A DNA stretch of 36,157 nucleotides, from assembly GCA_040901465.1 (NCBI GenBank), contig JBBDYN010000018.1, forward strand, positions 1 to 36,157, written 5' to 3'. The translations under genes were made by a program, and so were the position numbers. Positions 1 to 8,407 of the stretch are shown here, in pieces. The stretch comes from JAUSIF01 sp040901465 (lineage in GTDB: Bacteria > Pseudomonadota > Alphaproteobacteria > Rhizobiales > Xanthobacteraceae). The notes under the pieces were generated by a model. It was not told where the DNA came from. It worked only from the letters and a program-made list of their open reading frames with translations, and did no database searches. How positions within the stretch are numbered: the first letter of the stretch is position 1; the number at the start of each line of letters is the position of its first letter.

Positions 1-24
1 CCCCCCCCCCCCCCCCCCCCCCCC
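1..24. other. Homopolymer run of 24 C at window edge
   Basis: The window opens with 24 consecutive C followed directly by five G. The 10-N gap near 12.8 kb is flanked in the same way (C run, N, G run). This looks like the edge of an unresolved assembly gap rather than biological sequence, although a true GC hairpin that stalls sequencing could give the same picture. Confidence 0.6.
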
Positions 25-110
25 GGGGGTCCAGAGTAAGAAACGCATGCGTTTCGGAAGCCGCACTGGACCCCGGCTCTCGCCTTGCTTCGCTCGGCTC
101 GGCCGGGGAA
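25..110. repeat. Composite intergenic palindromic repeat
   Basis: GGGGTCCAG at 26-34 pairs perfectly with CTGGACCCC at 66-74. Between them lies a self-complementary 14-mer, AAACGCATGCGTTT (41-54). The following GC-rich stretch to about 110 contains TTCGCTCGGC-type half-palindromes. The element sits immediately downstream of the minus-strand GIY-YIG gene. It resembles the short palindromic repeats scattered between genes in Bradyrhizobium-like genomes but is a different family from the other repeats in this window. Confidence 0.6.
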
Positions 111-112
111 CG

Positions 113-394
113 TCAAATTAGGTCCGACAAGTCATTCCAATCGGGATTTTCGCGTTCGATCAACTGGAGCTTCCAGGCACGATTCCATCGTTTCAACGAC
201 CGTTCGCGGGCACGTGCCTCCAGAATTGATTCATAGGTTTCCACGTGAACCAATTTGTCGACACCATAACGCTTCGTGAAGCCGGGTATGAGACGATGCT
301 TGTGCGCCGTAATTCGATTCGGAAGGTCGGTCGTCACGCCCACATAGAGCGTTCCGTTTCTCTTGCTTGCCAGGACATAGACGTGTGCAGGCAT
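113..394 (-). CDS. GIY-YIG family nuclease (URI domain)
   Basis: A small single-domain GIY-YIG protein of 94 residues. The N-terminus carries the family motif as VYVLASKRNGTLYVGVT: a variant of the first motif (YVL in place of GIY) followed by LYVGVT at the second (YIG) position. Arg and His residues follow in the stretch TDLPNRITAHK, then a KRYGV/LVHVE strand, a glutamate in the ARARERSLKRWNR helix, and a conserved Asn in ENPDW. Stand-alone proteins of this type (UPF0213/YhbQ-like) are common in proteobacteria and their cellular role is poorly defined. The start at 394 was chosen over upstream Met codons because it directly precedes the first beta strand. The gene is divergent from and abuts the GT87 gene. 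A palindromic repeat lies just downstream. Confidence 0.85.
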   Translation of the reverse strand: MPAHVYVLASKRNGTLYVGVTTDLPNRITAHKHRLIPGFTKRYGVDKLVHVETYESILEARARERSLKRWNRAWKLQLIERENPDWNDLSDLI

Positions 395-425
395 CATGAT
401 CGCCAATGTTGATCAATCGGATCAC

Positions 426-1790
426 ATGAACGCATCGTTGCGCAAACTGATTGAGTCGACTCGCTCCGGCGACTGGGTGACGGCGAACCGCATCCAGGTC
501 TATGCGGCGATCGTGTTCGTGCTCGGCCTCGTCATGCTCGGCTCGCTGGTCGCGACCGGAGACGGGATCGTCGATTACCAGCGCCGGCCCCTCGGCACCG
601 ATTTCTCCAATGTCTATGCCGCGGGCAAATGGGTGCTCGCGGGCCGTCCCGAGGCGCCGTTCGACCCCGCGCTCCAGCACGAAATGGAAAAGCGGGTGTT
701 CGGCGCGGATACGCCGTTCTACGGCTGGCACTATCCGCCGGTGTTTCTCGGAATCGCGGCGCTGCTGGCGCTGATGCCTTACGTCCTGTCGCTCGTCGTG
801 TGGCAGGCGGTGACGCTCGCACTCTATCTCGCGGTGACGCGGGGCATTGCACGAAAAATCCCTCCCCTTTCAGTGGGTGGCTCCGAGCGAAGCGAGGAGC
901 CGGGTGGGGTGCGTGCACCGTACGCGGTGCCCCCACCCGGCCGGCTTCGCCGGCCACCCTCGCCCAATGGGGGAGGGATGGGGTCGCATTGGCTCCTGCC
1001 GGCGCTCGCGTTTCCGGCGGTGCTCATCAATGTCGCGCACGGTCAGAATGGCCTGTTGACCGCGGCGCTGCTTGGCGGCGGGTTGCTGCTGCTCGACCGC
1101 CGGCCGGTCGTCGCCGGAATCCTGATCGCGCTGCTCTGCTACAAGCCGCAGTTTGGTTTGCTGATTCCGATCGTGCTGATCGCGAGCGGGCGCTGGCGCG
1201 TATTCGCGATTGCCGCGGCGACGGTCGCGGTCGCGTGTGCGCTCACGTGGATTGCGTTCGGCACCAACACCTGGCTCGCCTTCCGCGACAGTCTCGAATT
1301 CACGCGCGTCGCCGTGCTCGAAGAAGGCGGCACCGGCTTTCACAAGATTCAAAGCGCGTTCGCCGCGTTGCGCCTGTGGGGCGCGCCGGTCGAAATCGCT
1401 TACGCTGCGCAAGCGGCGACGGCCGTTACCGTGGTGGTGCTATTGGCGATCCTGTGGCGCAGCCGGGCGGCGTTCGAATTGCAGGCTGTGGCGTTGCTCA
1501 CGGGCGCGCTGCTCGCGACACCTTATGTGCTCGACTATGATCTCACGCTGATGGCGCCGGCGATCGGGTTTTTTGCGGCGCACGGGCTCGATCGCGGCTT
1601 TCACAGCTACGAAAGGTCGGCGCTCGTGTTCTGCTGGTTCGCGCCGCTCATTGCGCGCACGATCGGTGAGCAGATCGGGATTCCGGTCGGGTTGATCGCG
1701 CTTTTCGTTCTGTTCGCGCTCGCGCTCCGGCGCGCGGCCGCCGAGGGTGGGCGCCAGCGCGCGCTTTCCGCCGGCGATCGTCTGCGCTAG
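426..1790 (+). CDS. GT87 (DUF2029) family membrane glycosyltransferase-like protein, carrying an in-frame repeat insertion
   Basis: A polytopic membrane protein of about 454 residues with a DUF2029/GT87 profile. The first membrane segment is near residues 20-40. It is followed by a periplasmic loop with DFSNVYAAGKWVL and YGWHYPPVFL, the usual acidic and aromatic motifs of polyprenol-phosphate-mannose-dependent transferases, then about nine more hydrophobic segments. Residues about 145-187 do not belong to the family: they are the translation of a palindromic repeat (858-979) rich in Pro, Gly and Arg, lying between two membrane segments without breaking the frame. The ATG at 396 is also possible, but it overlaps the divergent GIY-YIG start, so 426 is preferred. 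The acceptor substrate is unknown; cell-envelope glycan synthesis is an inference from the family. Confidence 0.75.
   Translation: MNASLRKLIESTRSGDWVTANRIQVYAAIVFVLGLVMLGSLVATGDGIVDYQRRPLGTDFSNVYAAGKWVLAGRPEAPFDPALQHEMEKRVFGADTPFYGWHYPPVFLGIAALLALMPYVLSLVVWQAVTLALYLAVTRGIARKIPPLSVGGSERSEEPGGVRAPYAVPPPGRLRRPPSPNGGGMGSHWLLPALAFPAVLINVAHGQNGLLTAALLGGGLLLLDRRPVVAGILIALLCYKPQFGLLIPIVLIASGRWRVFAIAAATVAVACALTWIAFGTNTWLAFRDSLEFTRVAVLEEGGTGFHKIQSAFAALRLWGAPVEIAYAAQAATAVTVVVLLAILWRSRAAFELQAVALLTGALLATPYVLDYDLTLMAPAIGFFAAHGLDRGFHSYERSALVFCWFAPLIARTIGEQIGIPVGLIALFVLFALALRRAAAEGGRQRALSAGDRLR
858..979. repeat. Palindromic repeat element inserted in frame in the GT87 gene
   Basis: The ends are imperfect inverted repeats (ATCCCTCCCC at 858 and GGGAGGGAT ending at 979). 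The centre holds GGGTGGGG/CCCCCACCC arms and a GCCGGCTTCGCCGGC hairpin. It is translated in frame within the surrounding gene. Its architecture (CTCCC ends, TTCG-loop hairpin, CACCCC core) matches the element at 33968-34095, so both probably belong to one family. Confidence 0.75.
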
Positions 1791-1830
1791 CCTCGGCGGC
1801 GGACGATCGGCCGCGACGAGGAGGGCCGCC

Positions 1831-2643
1831 ATGCAGCTGACAGCGCAGCAAATCCGGGAATTCGACGATCTGGGCTACGTGTTCCTGCCGAACTGCTTCG
1901 GCGAGGACGAAATCGCCATTCTGCGTGCGGAAGCCGAGGAAATCTACAAGACCGACCGCGAGCAGGTCTGGCGCGAGAAGACCGGGGCGCCGCGCACCGC
2001 GTTCGCCGCCCACACCTACAACGAGGCGTTTCGCATCCTCTCTTGCCACCCGCGGCTCGTGGAGCCGCTGCGCCAGCTGTTCGGCGAGGAGGTCTACGTC
2101 CACCAGTTCAAGATCAACGCCAAGGCGGCGTTCGAAGGCGACGTGTGGCAGTGGCACCAGGATTACGGCACCTGGGCGCGCGACGACGGCATGCCCGAGG
2201 CGCGCGCGATGAACATCGCGGTCTTTCTCGACGAGGTCATGCCGATCAACGGGCCGCTGATGATCATCCCGAAGAGCCACAAGCACGGAACGCTGCCGGC
2301 CGGCCACGACAAGCAGACGACGTCGTACCCGTTGTGGACGCTCGACAAGGAGACGGTGACGCGGCTCGCCGAAGCGGCGGCTCCCTGGGGCGGGATCGTG
2401 GCGCCGACCGGCAAGCCGGGCTCGGTGCTGATGTTCCACGGTAATCTCGTTCACGCGTCGCCACCCAACATCACGCCGTATCCGCGCAAGATCGTGTATC
2501 TGACCCTGTGTGCCGTCTCGAACCACATCACCAAGTTCACCCGGCCGGAATGGATCGCGCATCGCGATTTTTCTCCGATCGTTCCGGTGGCGGACGATGC
2601 GCTGCTGCGATACGCACGCGCGCATCGCGTTGCGGCGGAGTAG
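1831..2643 (+). CDS. Phytanoyl-CoA dioxygenase (PhyH) family Fe(II)/2-oxoglutarate oxygenase
   Basis: A 270-residue member of the PhyH family of non-haem Fe(II) 2-oxoglutarate-dependent oxygenases. The facial triad is visible: His109 and Asp111 in WHQDYG and distal His208 in GNLVHAS, with Arg219 in YPRKIVY as the likely 2-oxoglutarate binding residue. The start at 1831 is supported by a GAGGAGGG ribosome binding site just upstream, and residue numbers use this start. The substrate is not evident; relatives include ectoine hydroxylase and many oxygenases of unknown substrate. It lies 101 nt upstream of a glutathione transferase gene on the same strand. Confidence 0.85.
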   Translation: MQLTAQQIREFDDLGYVFLPNCFGEDEIAILRAEAEEIYKTDREQVWREKTGAPRTAFAAHTYNEAFRILSCHPRLVEPLRQLFGEEVYVHQFKINAKAAFEGDVWQWHQDYGTWARDDGMPEARAMNIAVFLDEVMPINGPLMIIPKSHKHGTLPAGHDKQTTSYPLWTLDKETVTRLAEAAAPWGGIVAPTGKPGSVLMFHGNLVHASPPNITPYPRKIVYLTLCAVSNHITKFTRPEWIAHRDFSPIVPVADDALLRYARAHRVAAE

Positions 2644-2744
2644 CGCGTCACCCTTGGAGACGCTGCGCCCGGGCGCTCTGCAACACACGGACGCGCGCCG
2701 CGCTTCCGCCATCATCGCCGCGTGAGTAGATGCAGGATCGCATC

Positions 2745-3392
2745 ATGCTGACGCTCTATTCGATGCAGCTATCGGGCAATTCCTACAAGGTGCGGCTCCT
2801 GCTCGCGCGCCTTGGGATTGCCTATCGCCTGGTCGAAGTCGACATCCTCAAGGGCGAAACGCGCACGCCCGCCTTTCTCGCGAAAAATCCGGACGGACAC
2901 GTCCCGCTGCTCCAACTCGAGAACGGCGACCGGCTCGCCGAGTCGAACGCGATCCTCGTTTATCTCGCCGAGGACACTCCCTATTTACCAAGCGACCGCT
3001 TGCTGCGGGCAAAGGTGCTGCGCTGGATGTTCTTCGAGCAGCACAGCCATGAGCCCGGGCTCGCGGCGGCGCGGTGGTGGCTCTCGCTCGTCAAGGGCGG
3101 GCGCGATCTCAAGACCCACGATATCGATCACTGGATGGAGCAGGGCTATCTGGCGCTCGCGCTGATGCAACGGCACCTTACCGAGCACGACTATTTCGTC
3201 GGCTCGCGCAGCAGCGTCGCCGATCTCGCGCTGTACGCGCATACGCACGTGGCGCCGGAGGGCGACTTCGACCTCGCGGGCTTTCCGGCGGTGATGGACT
3301 GGCTCGCGCGCATCGCGAGCGAGCCGGGTCACATTGGGATGAGGCAGTTTCCAGAAGGTGCGATCCGCGTGGTTTCGCTCGCGCAGGCGTGA
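2745..3392 (+). CDS. Glutathione S-transferase family protein
   Basis: A cytosolic GST of about 215 residues. The N-terminal thioredoxin-like domain runs from MLTLYSMQLSGNSYKVRLLL through HVPLLQLENG to the SNAILVYLAED motif; the VPLL segment (cis-proline) and the ESNAI Ser form the glutathione gamma-glutamyl site. The C-terminal helical domain holds VGSRSSVADLALYAH, the N-capping box typical of GSTs. ATG 2745 is preferred because an AGGA sequence stands 8 nt upstream and the fold begins there; ATG 2730 in the same frame is possible. The substrate cannot be told from the sequence. Confidence 0.85.
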   Translation: MLTLYSMQLSGNSYKVRLLLARLGIAYRLVEVDILKGETRTPAFLAKNPDGHVPLLQLENGDRLAESNAILVYLAEDTPYLPSDRLLRAKVLRWMFFEQHSHEPGLAAARWWLSLVKGGRDLKTHDIDHWMEQGYLALALMQRHLTEHDYFVGSRSSVADLALYAHTHVAPEGDFDLAGFPAVMDWLARIASEPGHIGMRQFPEGAIRVVSLAQA

Positions 3393-3489
3393 GGTCCGCC
3401 ACTGTTCTGCCATCGACCCGACTCGGGACGGACTCGATTGCCCGGCAGCTTTCCGGCCGGCGGGCGAGACGATTCGTTTAGAGACGGAA

Positions 3490-3645
3490 ATGCCAGGCTC
3501 GCCATTGGCGCCGAAGCGGCGCTCGCCCCAATCTGCAGTGCGTGAACTGAAACGCGACGCTGCCTATGTCGAGGCCGTGGTTGCGCTCGTGCTCGTGCTG
3601 TCAATCGTGACGCTCGTCTATGTGCTGAGCCTCGATGTGACGTGA
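3490..3645 (+). CDS. Small single-pass membrane protein, hypothetical
   Basis: A possible 51-residue protein with a basic N-terminal half (PKRRSPQSAVRELKRD) and one hydrophobic segment at about residues 27-48 (VEAVVALVLVLSIVTLVYVL). A weak purine-rich stretch (GAGACGG) precedes the ATG. Codon use is GC-biased like the neighbours and no strong overlapping alternative exists. I do not recognise the family. It fills the gap between the GST and sugar dehydrogenase genes on the same strand. Confidence 0.4.
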   Translation: MPGSPLAPKRRSPQSAVRELKRDAAYVEAVVALVLVLSIVTLVYVLSLDVT

Positions 3646-3728
3646 GGCGGCATTCAAATCGCCGCGAGGCGCTGGCGTTCGCGGAACCGGGACTCTAAGC
3701 TTCGGGTTCTGTTTCCCGGAGCGCAGCT

Positions 3729-4865
3729 TTGACCCGCCGATTGCTCATTTTCCTGTTTGCCGCACTGCTCGCCGCGCCGGCTCAGGCGCAGGACAAGAGT
3801 GCGGCGATGACGAGCGCCAAGGCCAATTTCACCGTCGAGACCATGGCGACGGGATTGGAAAATCCATGGTCGATCGCGTTTCTTCCCGACGGACGCAAGC
3901 TTATCACCGAACGGCCTGGGCGGCTGCGCATCCTCGATCAGAACGGAAAGCTCTCGGAGCCGGTTGCCGGAGTGCCGGAAGTCGCCGCGGTCGGACAGGG
4001 CGGGCTCCTCGATGTCGTGCTCGCACCTGACTATGCCACGAGCAGGCGCATTTATTTCAGCTACGCGGAGCCCCGCGGAGCCGTGAACGGAACGGCGGTC
4101 GCCCACGGCCGACTCGTCGCAGACAAGGGTGCGGCGCGGCTGGAAGCCGTGACGGTGATTTTCCGGCAAGAGCCGGGCCGCGGCGGCGGATTCCATTTCG
4201 GTGCGCGGATCGCGTTCGCGCGCGACGGCAATCTGTTCGTGACGCTCGGCGAGCGCAACGCGATGCATCCGGCGCAAGACCTCTCGGGTCACCTCGGCAA
4301 AGTCGTGCGCATCCGTCCCGACGGCTCCGTGCCGCCGGACAATCCGTTCGTGAACAAGGAAGGCGTGCGGCCGGAGATCTGGTCCTACGGGCATCGCAAT
4401 CCGCAGGCCGCCGCGATCCATCCTACGAGCGGCAAGCTGTGGGAGGTCGAGCACGGCGCGCGCGGCGGCGACGAGATCAATATTCCCGACGCCGGAAAAA
4501 ATTACGGCTGGCCGGTGATCTCCTACGGGCGTCACTATTCCGGCGCCGCGATCGGCGAGGGATCCAAGAAAGAGGGAATGGAGCAGCCGATCCATTATTG
4601 GGATCCCTCGATCGCACCGTCGGGCATGGCGTTCTACGCGGGCGACGCGTTCCCGGCGTGGCGCGGAAATCTGTTCGTGGGGGCGCTCGTGCTGCGGCAT
4701 CTGCAGCGGCTCGAACTCGACGGCGAGAAAGTGGTGAACGAGGAGCGGCTGCTGCTCGGACTCGGCGAGCGCATCCGCGACGTGCGGCAGGCGCCTGACG
4801 GCACGCTCTGGGTGCTCACCGACGCGCGCAGCGGGCGGGCGCTGCGGCTTTCCCCTGCAAAGTGA
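3729..4865 (+). CDS. PQQ-dependent soluble aldose sugar dehydrogenase (GSDH/YliI family), exported
   Basis: A 378-residue six-bladed beta-propeller of the glucose/sorbosone dehydrogenase family (PF07995), predicted periplasmic. A Sec signal peptide ends at APAQAQ (about residue 21). Family landmarks are LENPWSIAFLPDG, GQGGLLDVVLAP, GGGFHFGARIAF, a LGKVVRIRPDG strand, EIWSYGHRNPQ and EVEHGARGGDEIN, which together supply the PQQ and calcium site including the catalytic His in GFHFG. It starts with TTG at 3729; a GGAG sits 7 nt upstream and no ATG fits the signal peptide. The family oxidises aldoses to lactones, with PQQ-bound electrons going to the respiratory chain. No PQQ synthesis genes are in the window. 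Confidence 0.9.
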   Translation: MTRRLLIFLFAALLAAPAQAQDKSAAMTSAKANFTVETMATGLENPWSIAFLPDGRKLITERPGRLRILDQNGKLSEPVAGVPEVAAVGQGGLLDVVLAPDYATSRRIYFSYAEPRGAVNGTAVAHGRLVADKGAARLEAVTVIFRQEPGRGGGFHFGARIAFARDGNLFVTLGERNAMHPAQDLSGHLGKVVRIRPDGSVPPDNPFVNKEGVRPEIWSYGHRNPQAAAIHPTSGKLWEVEHGARGGDEINIPDAGKNYGWPVISYGRHYSGAAIGEGSKKEGMEQPIHYWDPSIAPSGMAFYAGDAFPAWRGNLFVGALVLRHLQRLELDGEKVVNEERLLLGLGERIRDVRQAPDGTLWVLTDARSGRALRLSPAK

Positions 4866-4960
4866 CGGCGCCCGCGCGTTGCACACAGACTCACACTTGA
4901 ATTGGGCCGTGCCCGGCGTTGTCCGCTTACGGGGCGCTTGGTACGTTGCGCACCGCCGGC

Positions 4961-5036
4961 GGGCCCGTAGCTCAATGGTTAGAGCCGACCGCTCATAACG
5001 GTCTGGTTGGAGGTTCGAGTCCTCCCGGGCCCACCA
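4961..5036 (+). tRNA. tRNA with CAT anticodon, probably tRNA-Ile2 (lysidine-modified)
   Basis: A complete 76-nt cloverleaf. Acceptor arms are GGGCCCG (4961-4967) and CGGGCCC (5026-5032), discriminator A5033 and an encoded CCA (5034-5036). The anticodon stem is GACCG/CGGTC with loop CTCATAA and anticodon CAT at 4994-4996. The T arm is GGAGG-TTCGAGT-CCTCC. The short D loop and GC acceptor stem fit the alphaproteobacterial tRNA-Ile (k2C)AU better than elongator or initiator Met: a mismatched 1-72 pair and three GC pairs at the base of the anticodon stem, expected for fMet, are absent. Identity as Ile2 rather than Met is an inference from this pattern. Confidence 0.9.
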
Positions 5037-5067
5037 CGCCGGCGACCGCAACGAGTGCCAGCCCATC

Positions 5068-6087
5068 ATGCAATTGCCGAAAACAAATTATGAGCCGCCG
5101 TTCCGGGTGACGCGCGCGAGCCACGCGGTGCTCACGGTCAAGGACCTGAAGGCGAGCCGCGACTTCTACGCGGAGATTGCCGGCCTCGTGGTCAGCGACG
5201 AGGACGCGAATGCAGTGTGGCTGCGCGGGCTGGAAGAAGCGTGTCATCACAGCCTGGTGCTGAAGAGGGCGAAGGGCGCGCCTGCGTGCGAGCGGATCGG
5301 CCTGCGCGTGTTCGGCGACGCCGACCTCGAAAAAGCGGAGGCGCATTTCGAGAATCTCGGGCTCGCGGCGCGCTGGGTTGAGGTGCCGCATCAGGGCAGG
5401 ACGCTGCACGTCGGCGACGTGGCCGGAACGCCGCTGGAATTTTGCGCAACGATGGAAGTAAAGCCGCGGCTGCTGACAAAGCTGCAGTTGCACAAGGGCG
5501 GGGCGGCGCACCGCCTCGATCATTTTCAGATTCTCGTGCCCGACGTCGCGGCGGTCACGAATTTCTACGCGTCGATCGGCTTTCGTCTGTCGGAATACAT
5601 GACGGCGGGCGAGGAAATGACCGGCGCGTTCCTGCAGCGGAAGGGAAATCCGCACGACATCGTCTTCTTCGCCGGCGCGGGGCCGACTTTGCATCACGTG
5701 GCGTTCACGGTCCCGGAAGCGAGCTTCATTCTGCGGGCGTGTGATATTGCCGGCAATCTCGGCTTCGGTCGTTCCGTGGAGCGCGGGCCGTCGCGGCACG
5801 GGCCCGGGCACGCTCTCTTCGTGTACTTGCGCGACCCCGACGGGCACCGGGTCGAGCTGTTCACGACGCACTATCAGATGATGGACATTGAGCTCGAGCC
5901 CGTACGTTGGGACGTGACCGACGTAAGTCTTGCCGTGCCGTGGGGATTGCCTGCGCAGCGCAAGTGGTTCCTCGAGGCGACACCGTTCGCAGGCGTGACG
6001 CCGCGGAAGCCCGCAAGAGCGGGCGAGCCCTATTCGCTGGAAAAATATCTGGCGGCGCAGGCCGCCGCGTCCTCAGGCAATGAGTAG
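5068..6087 (+). CDS. Extradiol ring-cleavage dioxygenase, VOC superfamily (3,4-dihydroxyphenylacetate 2,3-dioxygenase-like)
   Basis: A 339-residue protein of two vicinal-oxygen-chelate modules. The N-terminal module (about 15-125) opens with TRASHAVLTVKDLKASRDFY. The C-terminal catalytic module opens with LDHFQILVPDV. Candidate metal ligands are His152, one of His209/His210 (LHHVAFTV) and Glu263 (HRVELF), with acid-base His in GPGHALFVYLRDPDGHR, the arrangement of type I extradiol dioxygenases such as homoprotocatechuate 2,3-dioxygenase. The C-terminal EPVRWDVTD tail also fits that group. The product would be a ring-opened semialdehyde. It overlaps the next gene by 8 nt, so the two are very likely co-translated. 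The exact substrate is unproven. Confidence 0.8.
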   Translation: MQLPKTNYEPPFRVTRASHAVLTVKDLKASRDFYAEIAGLVVSDEDANAVWLRGLEEACHHSLVLKRAKGAPACERIGLRVFGDADLEKAEAHFENLGLAARWVEVPHQGRTLHVGDVAGTPLEFCATMEVKPRLLTKLQLHKGGAAHRLDHFQILVPDVAAVTNFYASIGFRLSEYMTAGEEMTGAFLQRKGNPHDIVFFAGAGPTLHHVAFTVPEASFILRACDIAGNLGFGRSVERGPSRHGPGHALFVYLRDPDGHRVELFTTHYQMMDIELEPVRWDVTDVSLAVPWGLPAQRKWFLEATPFAGVTPRKPARAGEPYSLEKYLAAQAAASSGNE

Positions 6088-8407
6088 ACCAAAGGCGTTC
6101 GTGCCTCGGTACCGGCGCGAGGACGAGCGGTTCGTTACCGGCAAGGGTACGTTCATCGACGATATTTCGGTCGAAGGCCAACTCCATGCGCATTTCGTCC
6201 GCTCGCCGCATGCGCACGGAATCCTCCGCAATATCGATACCACCGAGGCGCGAGCGATGCCGGGGGTGCTCGGCGTATTCACCGGCGCAGATTTGAAGGC
6301 AGCCGGTATTGAGGGATTGCCGTTCTTGCCGATCGCCGGGTTCGATCTCGGCACGCCGGTGGAAACGCCGCGGCCGGCGCTGGCAACCGAGCGCGTTCGC
6401 TATGTCGGCGAGCAGATTGCACTCGTCGTGGCGGAGACGCATACGCAGGCGGTCGATGCGGCGGAACGCGTGCGCGTCGAGATCGAGCCGTTGCCGCCGG
6501 TGACGAACGTGGAAGCGAGCGTCGCGCCCGGCGCACCGCAGCTTTGGCCGGCCGCGCCCGGCAATGTCGTGCTGCGCTGGGAGTTGGGGAACACGCCAGA
6601 ACTCGAGCGCGCGTTCGCGCAGGCGGCGCATGTGACGAGGCTCAGGCTCGTCAATAATCGCGTGGCGGCCAATCCGATAGAGCCGCGCGCGATCGTGGCT
6701 GCATACGACAAGGCCGCGGATCGGTTTCGGCTCAACGTCTCCTCGCAAGGCGTCATCTACTACAGGCGGGCGCTGGTGGAGGGGACGTTTCGGCTCAAGC
6801 CCGAGCAGGTGCATATCCTGACTCACGACGTGGGCGGTGCGTTTGGCTCCAAGGAATTTCCGTATCCCGAAGACATCGCCGTGATGCATGCGGCGCGTGT
6901 ACTCGGCCGTCCGGTCAAATGGAGCGGCACGCGGACCGAGCAGATGCTTTCCGACAATCAGGCGCGCGATGCCGTGATCGAGAGCGAGCTTGCGCTCGAC
7001 GCCGACGGAAAGTTTCTGGCGCTACGCGCTGATGCGATCACGTCGCTCGGCGCCTATTGCTCGCTCGTGGCGCCGACGACGGCGATCCGCAATTTCACGT
7101 TCGGGCTGTCGCTCGTCTATCGCACGCCGCTGATCGCGACGACGCATCGGCTCGTGGTCACGAACGCCCCGCCGACCGGTCCTTACCGCGGTGCGGGCCG
7201 CGAACAGGCGGCATTCGTTGTCGAATGCACGATCGATCGGGCCGCGCGCGAGCTCGGCATCGATCCGGTGGAGTTGCGGCGCCGCAACCTCATCGATACG
7301 AGTGAAATCCCCTATCGCACGCCGCTCGCGCGTATTTATGAGAGCGGAGATTTTCACGGCGTGCTCGACAAGACGATCGAGCTTGCCGACTGGAAGGGCT
7401 TCGATGCGCGGCGACGCGCGAGCGAAGCAAAGGGTCGGGTGAGAGGACGCGGCCTCGCGCTGTTCATCGAGCTCGCGGGCGGCGTTCCGTTCGAAGGATG
7501 CCACTTGCGGTTCGAGGGCGACGGTTCGGTGGTCGCGGTCGTGGCGACGCAATCGCACGGCCAGGGACACGAGACGAGTTTCGCGCAGGTTGTCGCGGAC
7601 AAGCTCGGCGTTCCCTACGAGTGCGTGCGCATTCAGCAGGGCGACAGCGCGGACGTTCCACGCGGCATGGGCAGCTTCGCTTCGCGCTCGATGATCATGG
7701 CGGGTTCGGCGATCGCGGTGACGTGCGATGTCGCGATCAACAAGGGGCGGGCGCTCGCGGCGAAACTGTTCCACGTTGAGGAAAAGGACGTGCTATTCGG
7801 CGGCGGCATGTTTCGCGCCGCGAACAGCAATCAGTCGATCGACGTTCGGGATTTGGCAAGCCGCGCCGCGGGCAGTCTCAACTCGACGGGCGAGTTCACC
7901 GTGACGGAGTTTCACTATCCCAACGGCGGTCACGTGTGCGAGGTCGAGATCGATCCCGATACCGGCCGGGTAAGCGTCGACCGCTATGCGGCGGTGGACG
8001 ACGTGGGCTTTCTCATCAATCCGACAATCGTGCACGGCCAGATTCACGGGGGCGTTGCCCAAGGTCTCGGTCAGGCGCTGCTGGAACAATGTGCCTATTC
8101 CACGTCGGGCCAACTCCTGAGCGCGTCGTTCATGGACTACGCCGTGCCGCGGGCCGACGATTTTCCGGAACCTGTGCTCGCGTTCCACATCGTGCCTTCG
8201 ACGGCCAATCCGCTCGGCGTGAAGGGTTGTGGGGAAAGCGGGGTGACCGGCTCGATTGCGGCGATTTGCAACGCCGTGGCGCATGCTCTGGCACGCGCCG
8301 GCGTGCAAGTCCGGATCGAAATGCCGTTCACGCCCGAGAAAGTCTGGCGCGCACTGCAAGCCGGGGCCGGCAAGCCCGCCGGAAAGCGCGGCAGTGGGCG
8401 ATCGTGA
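6080..8407 (+). CDS. Xanthine dehydrogenase/CO dehydrogenase family molybdopterin-binding large subunit
   Basis: A 775-residue molybdenum hydroxylase large subunit. The N-terminal a/b hammerhead domain (about 15-125: EDERFVTGKGTFIDD) is followed by molybdopterin-binding domains with GGAFGS (252-257), PYRGAGR (368-374), QSHGQGHET and the active-site Glu719 in GVKGCGESG. The loop PYRGAGR is of the type II AYRGAGR kind, not the AYxCSFR of true CO dehydrogenase, so CO oxidation is unlikely; hydroxylation of an aromatic or heterocyclic acid is more plausible. The start overlaps the dioxygenase stop by 8 nt. The FAD and 2Fe-2S subunits these enzymes normally need are not next to it or anywhere in the window. 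Confidence 0.9.
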   Translation: MSRPKAFVPRYRREDERFVTGKGTFIDDISVEGQLHAHFVRSPHAHGILRNIDTTEARAMPGVLGVFTGADLKAAGIEGLPFLPIAGFDLGTPVETPRPALATERVRYVGEQIALVVAETHTQAVDAAERVRVEIEPLPPVTNVEASVAPGAPQLWPAAPGNVVLRWELGNTPELERAFAQAAHVTRLRLVNNRVAANPIEPRAIVAAYDKAADRFRLNVSSQGVIYYRRALVEGTFRLKPEQVHILTHDVGGAFGSKEFPYPEDIAVMHAARVLGRPVKWSGTRTEQMLSDNQARDAVIESELALDADGKFLALRADAITSLGAYCSLVAPTTAIRNFTFGLSLVYRTPLIATTHRLVVTNAPPTGPYRGAGREQAAFVVECTIDRAARELGIDPVELRRRNLIDTSEIPYRTPLARIYESGDFHGVLDKTIELADWKGFDARRRASEAKGRVRGRGLALFIELAGGVPFEGCHLRFEGDGSVVAVVATQSHGQGHETSFAQVVADKLGVPYECVRIQQGDSADVPRGMGSFASRSMIMAGSAIAVTCDVAINKGRALAAKLFHVEEKDVLFGGGMFRAANSNQSIDVRDLASRAAGSLNSTGEFTVTEFHYPNGGHVCEVEIDPDTGRVSVDRYAAVDDVGFLINPTIVHGQIHGGVAQGLGQALLEQCAYSTSGQLLSASFMDYAVPRADDFPEPVLAFHIVPSTANPLGVKGCGESGVTGSIAAICNAVAHALARAGVQVRIEMPFTPEKVWRALQAGAGKPAGKRGSGRS

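Noticed and set aside
3654..5069. Long minus-strand open frame of 471 codons opposite the sugar dehydrogenase gene
   Set aside because: It overlaps the dehydrogenase and the tRNA, and its protein is Arg/His-rich with no motif. Antisense open frames are expected in GC-rich DNA.
6080..8407. Carbon monoxide dehydrogenase CoxL
   Set aside because: The loop reads PYRGAGR, not the AYxCSFR signature of true CO dehydrogenase, and coxM and coxS are absent.
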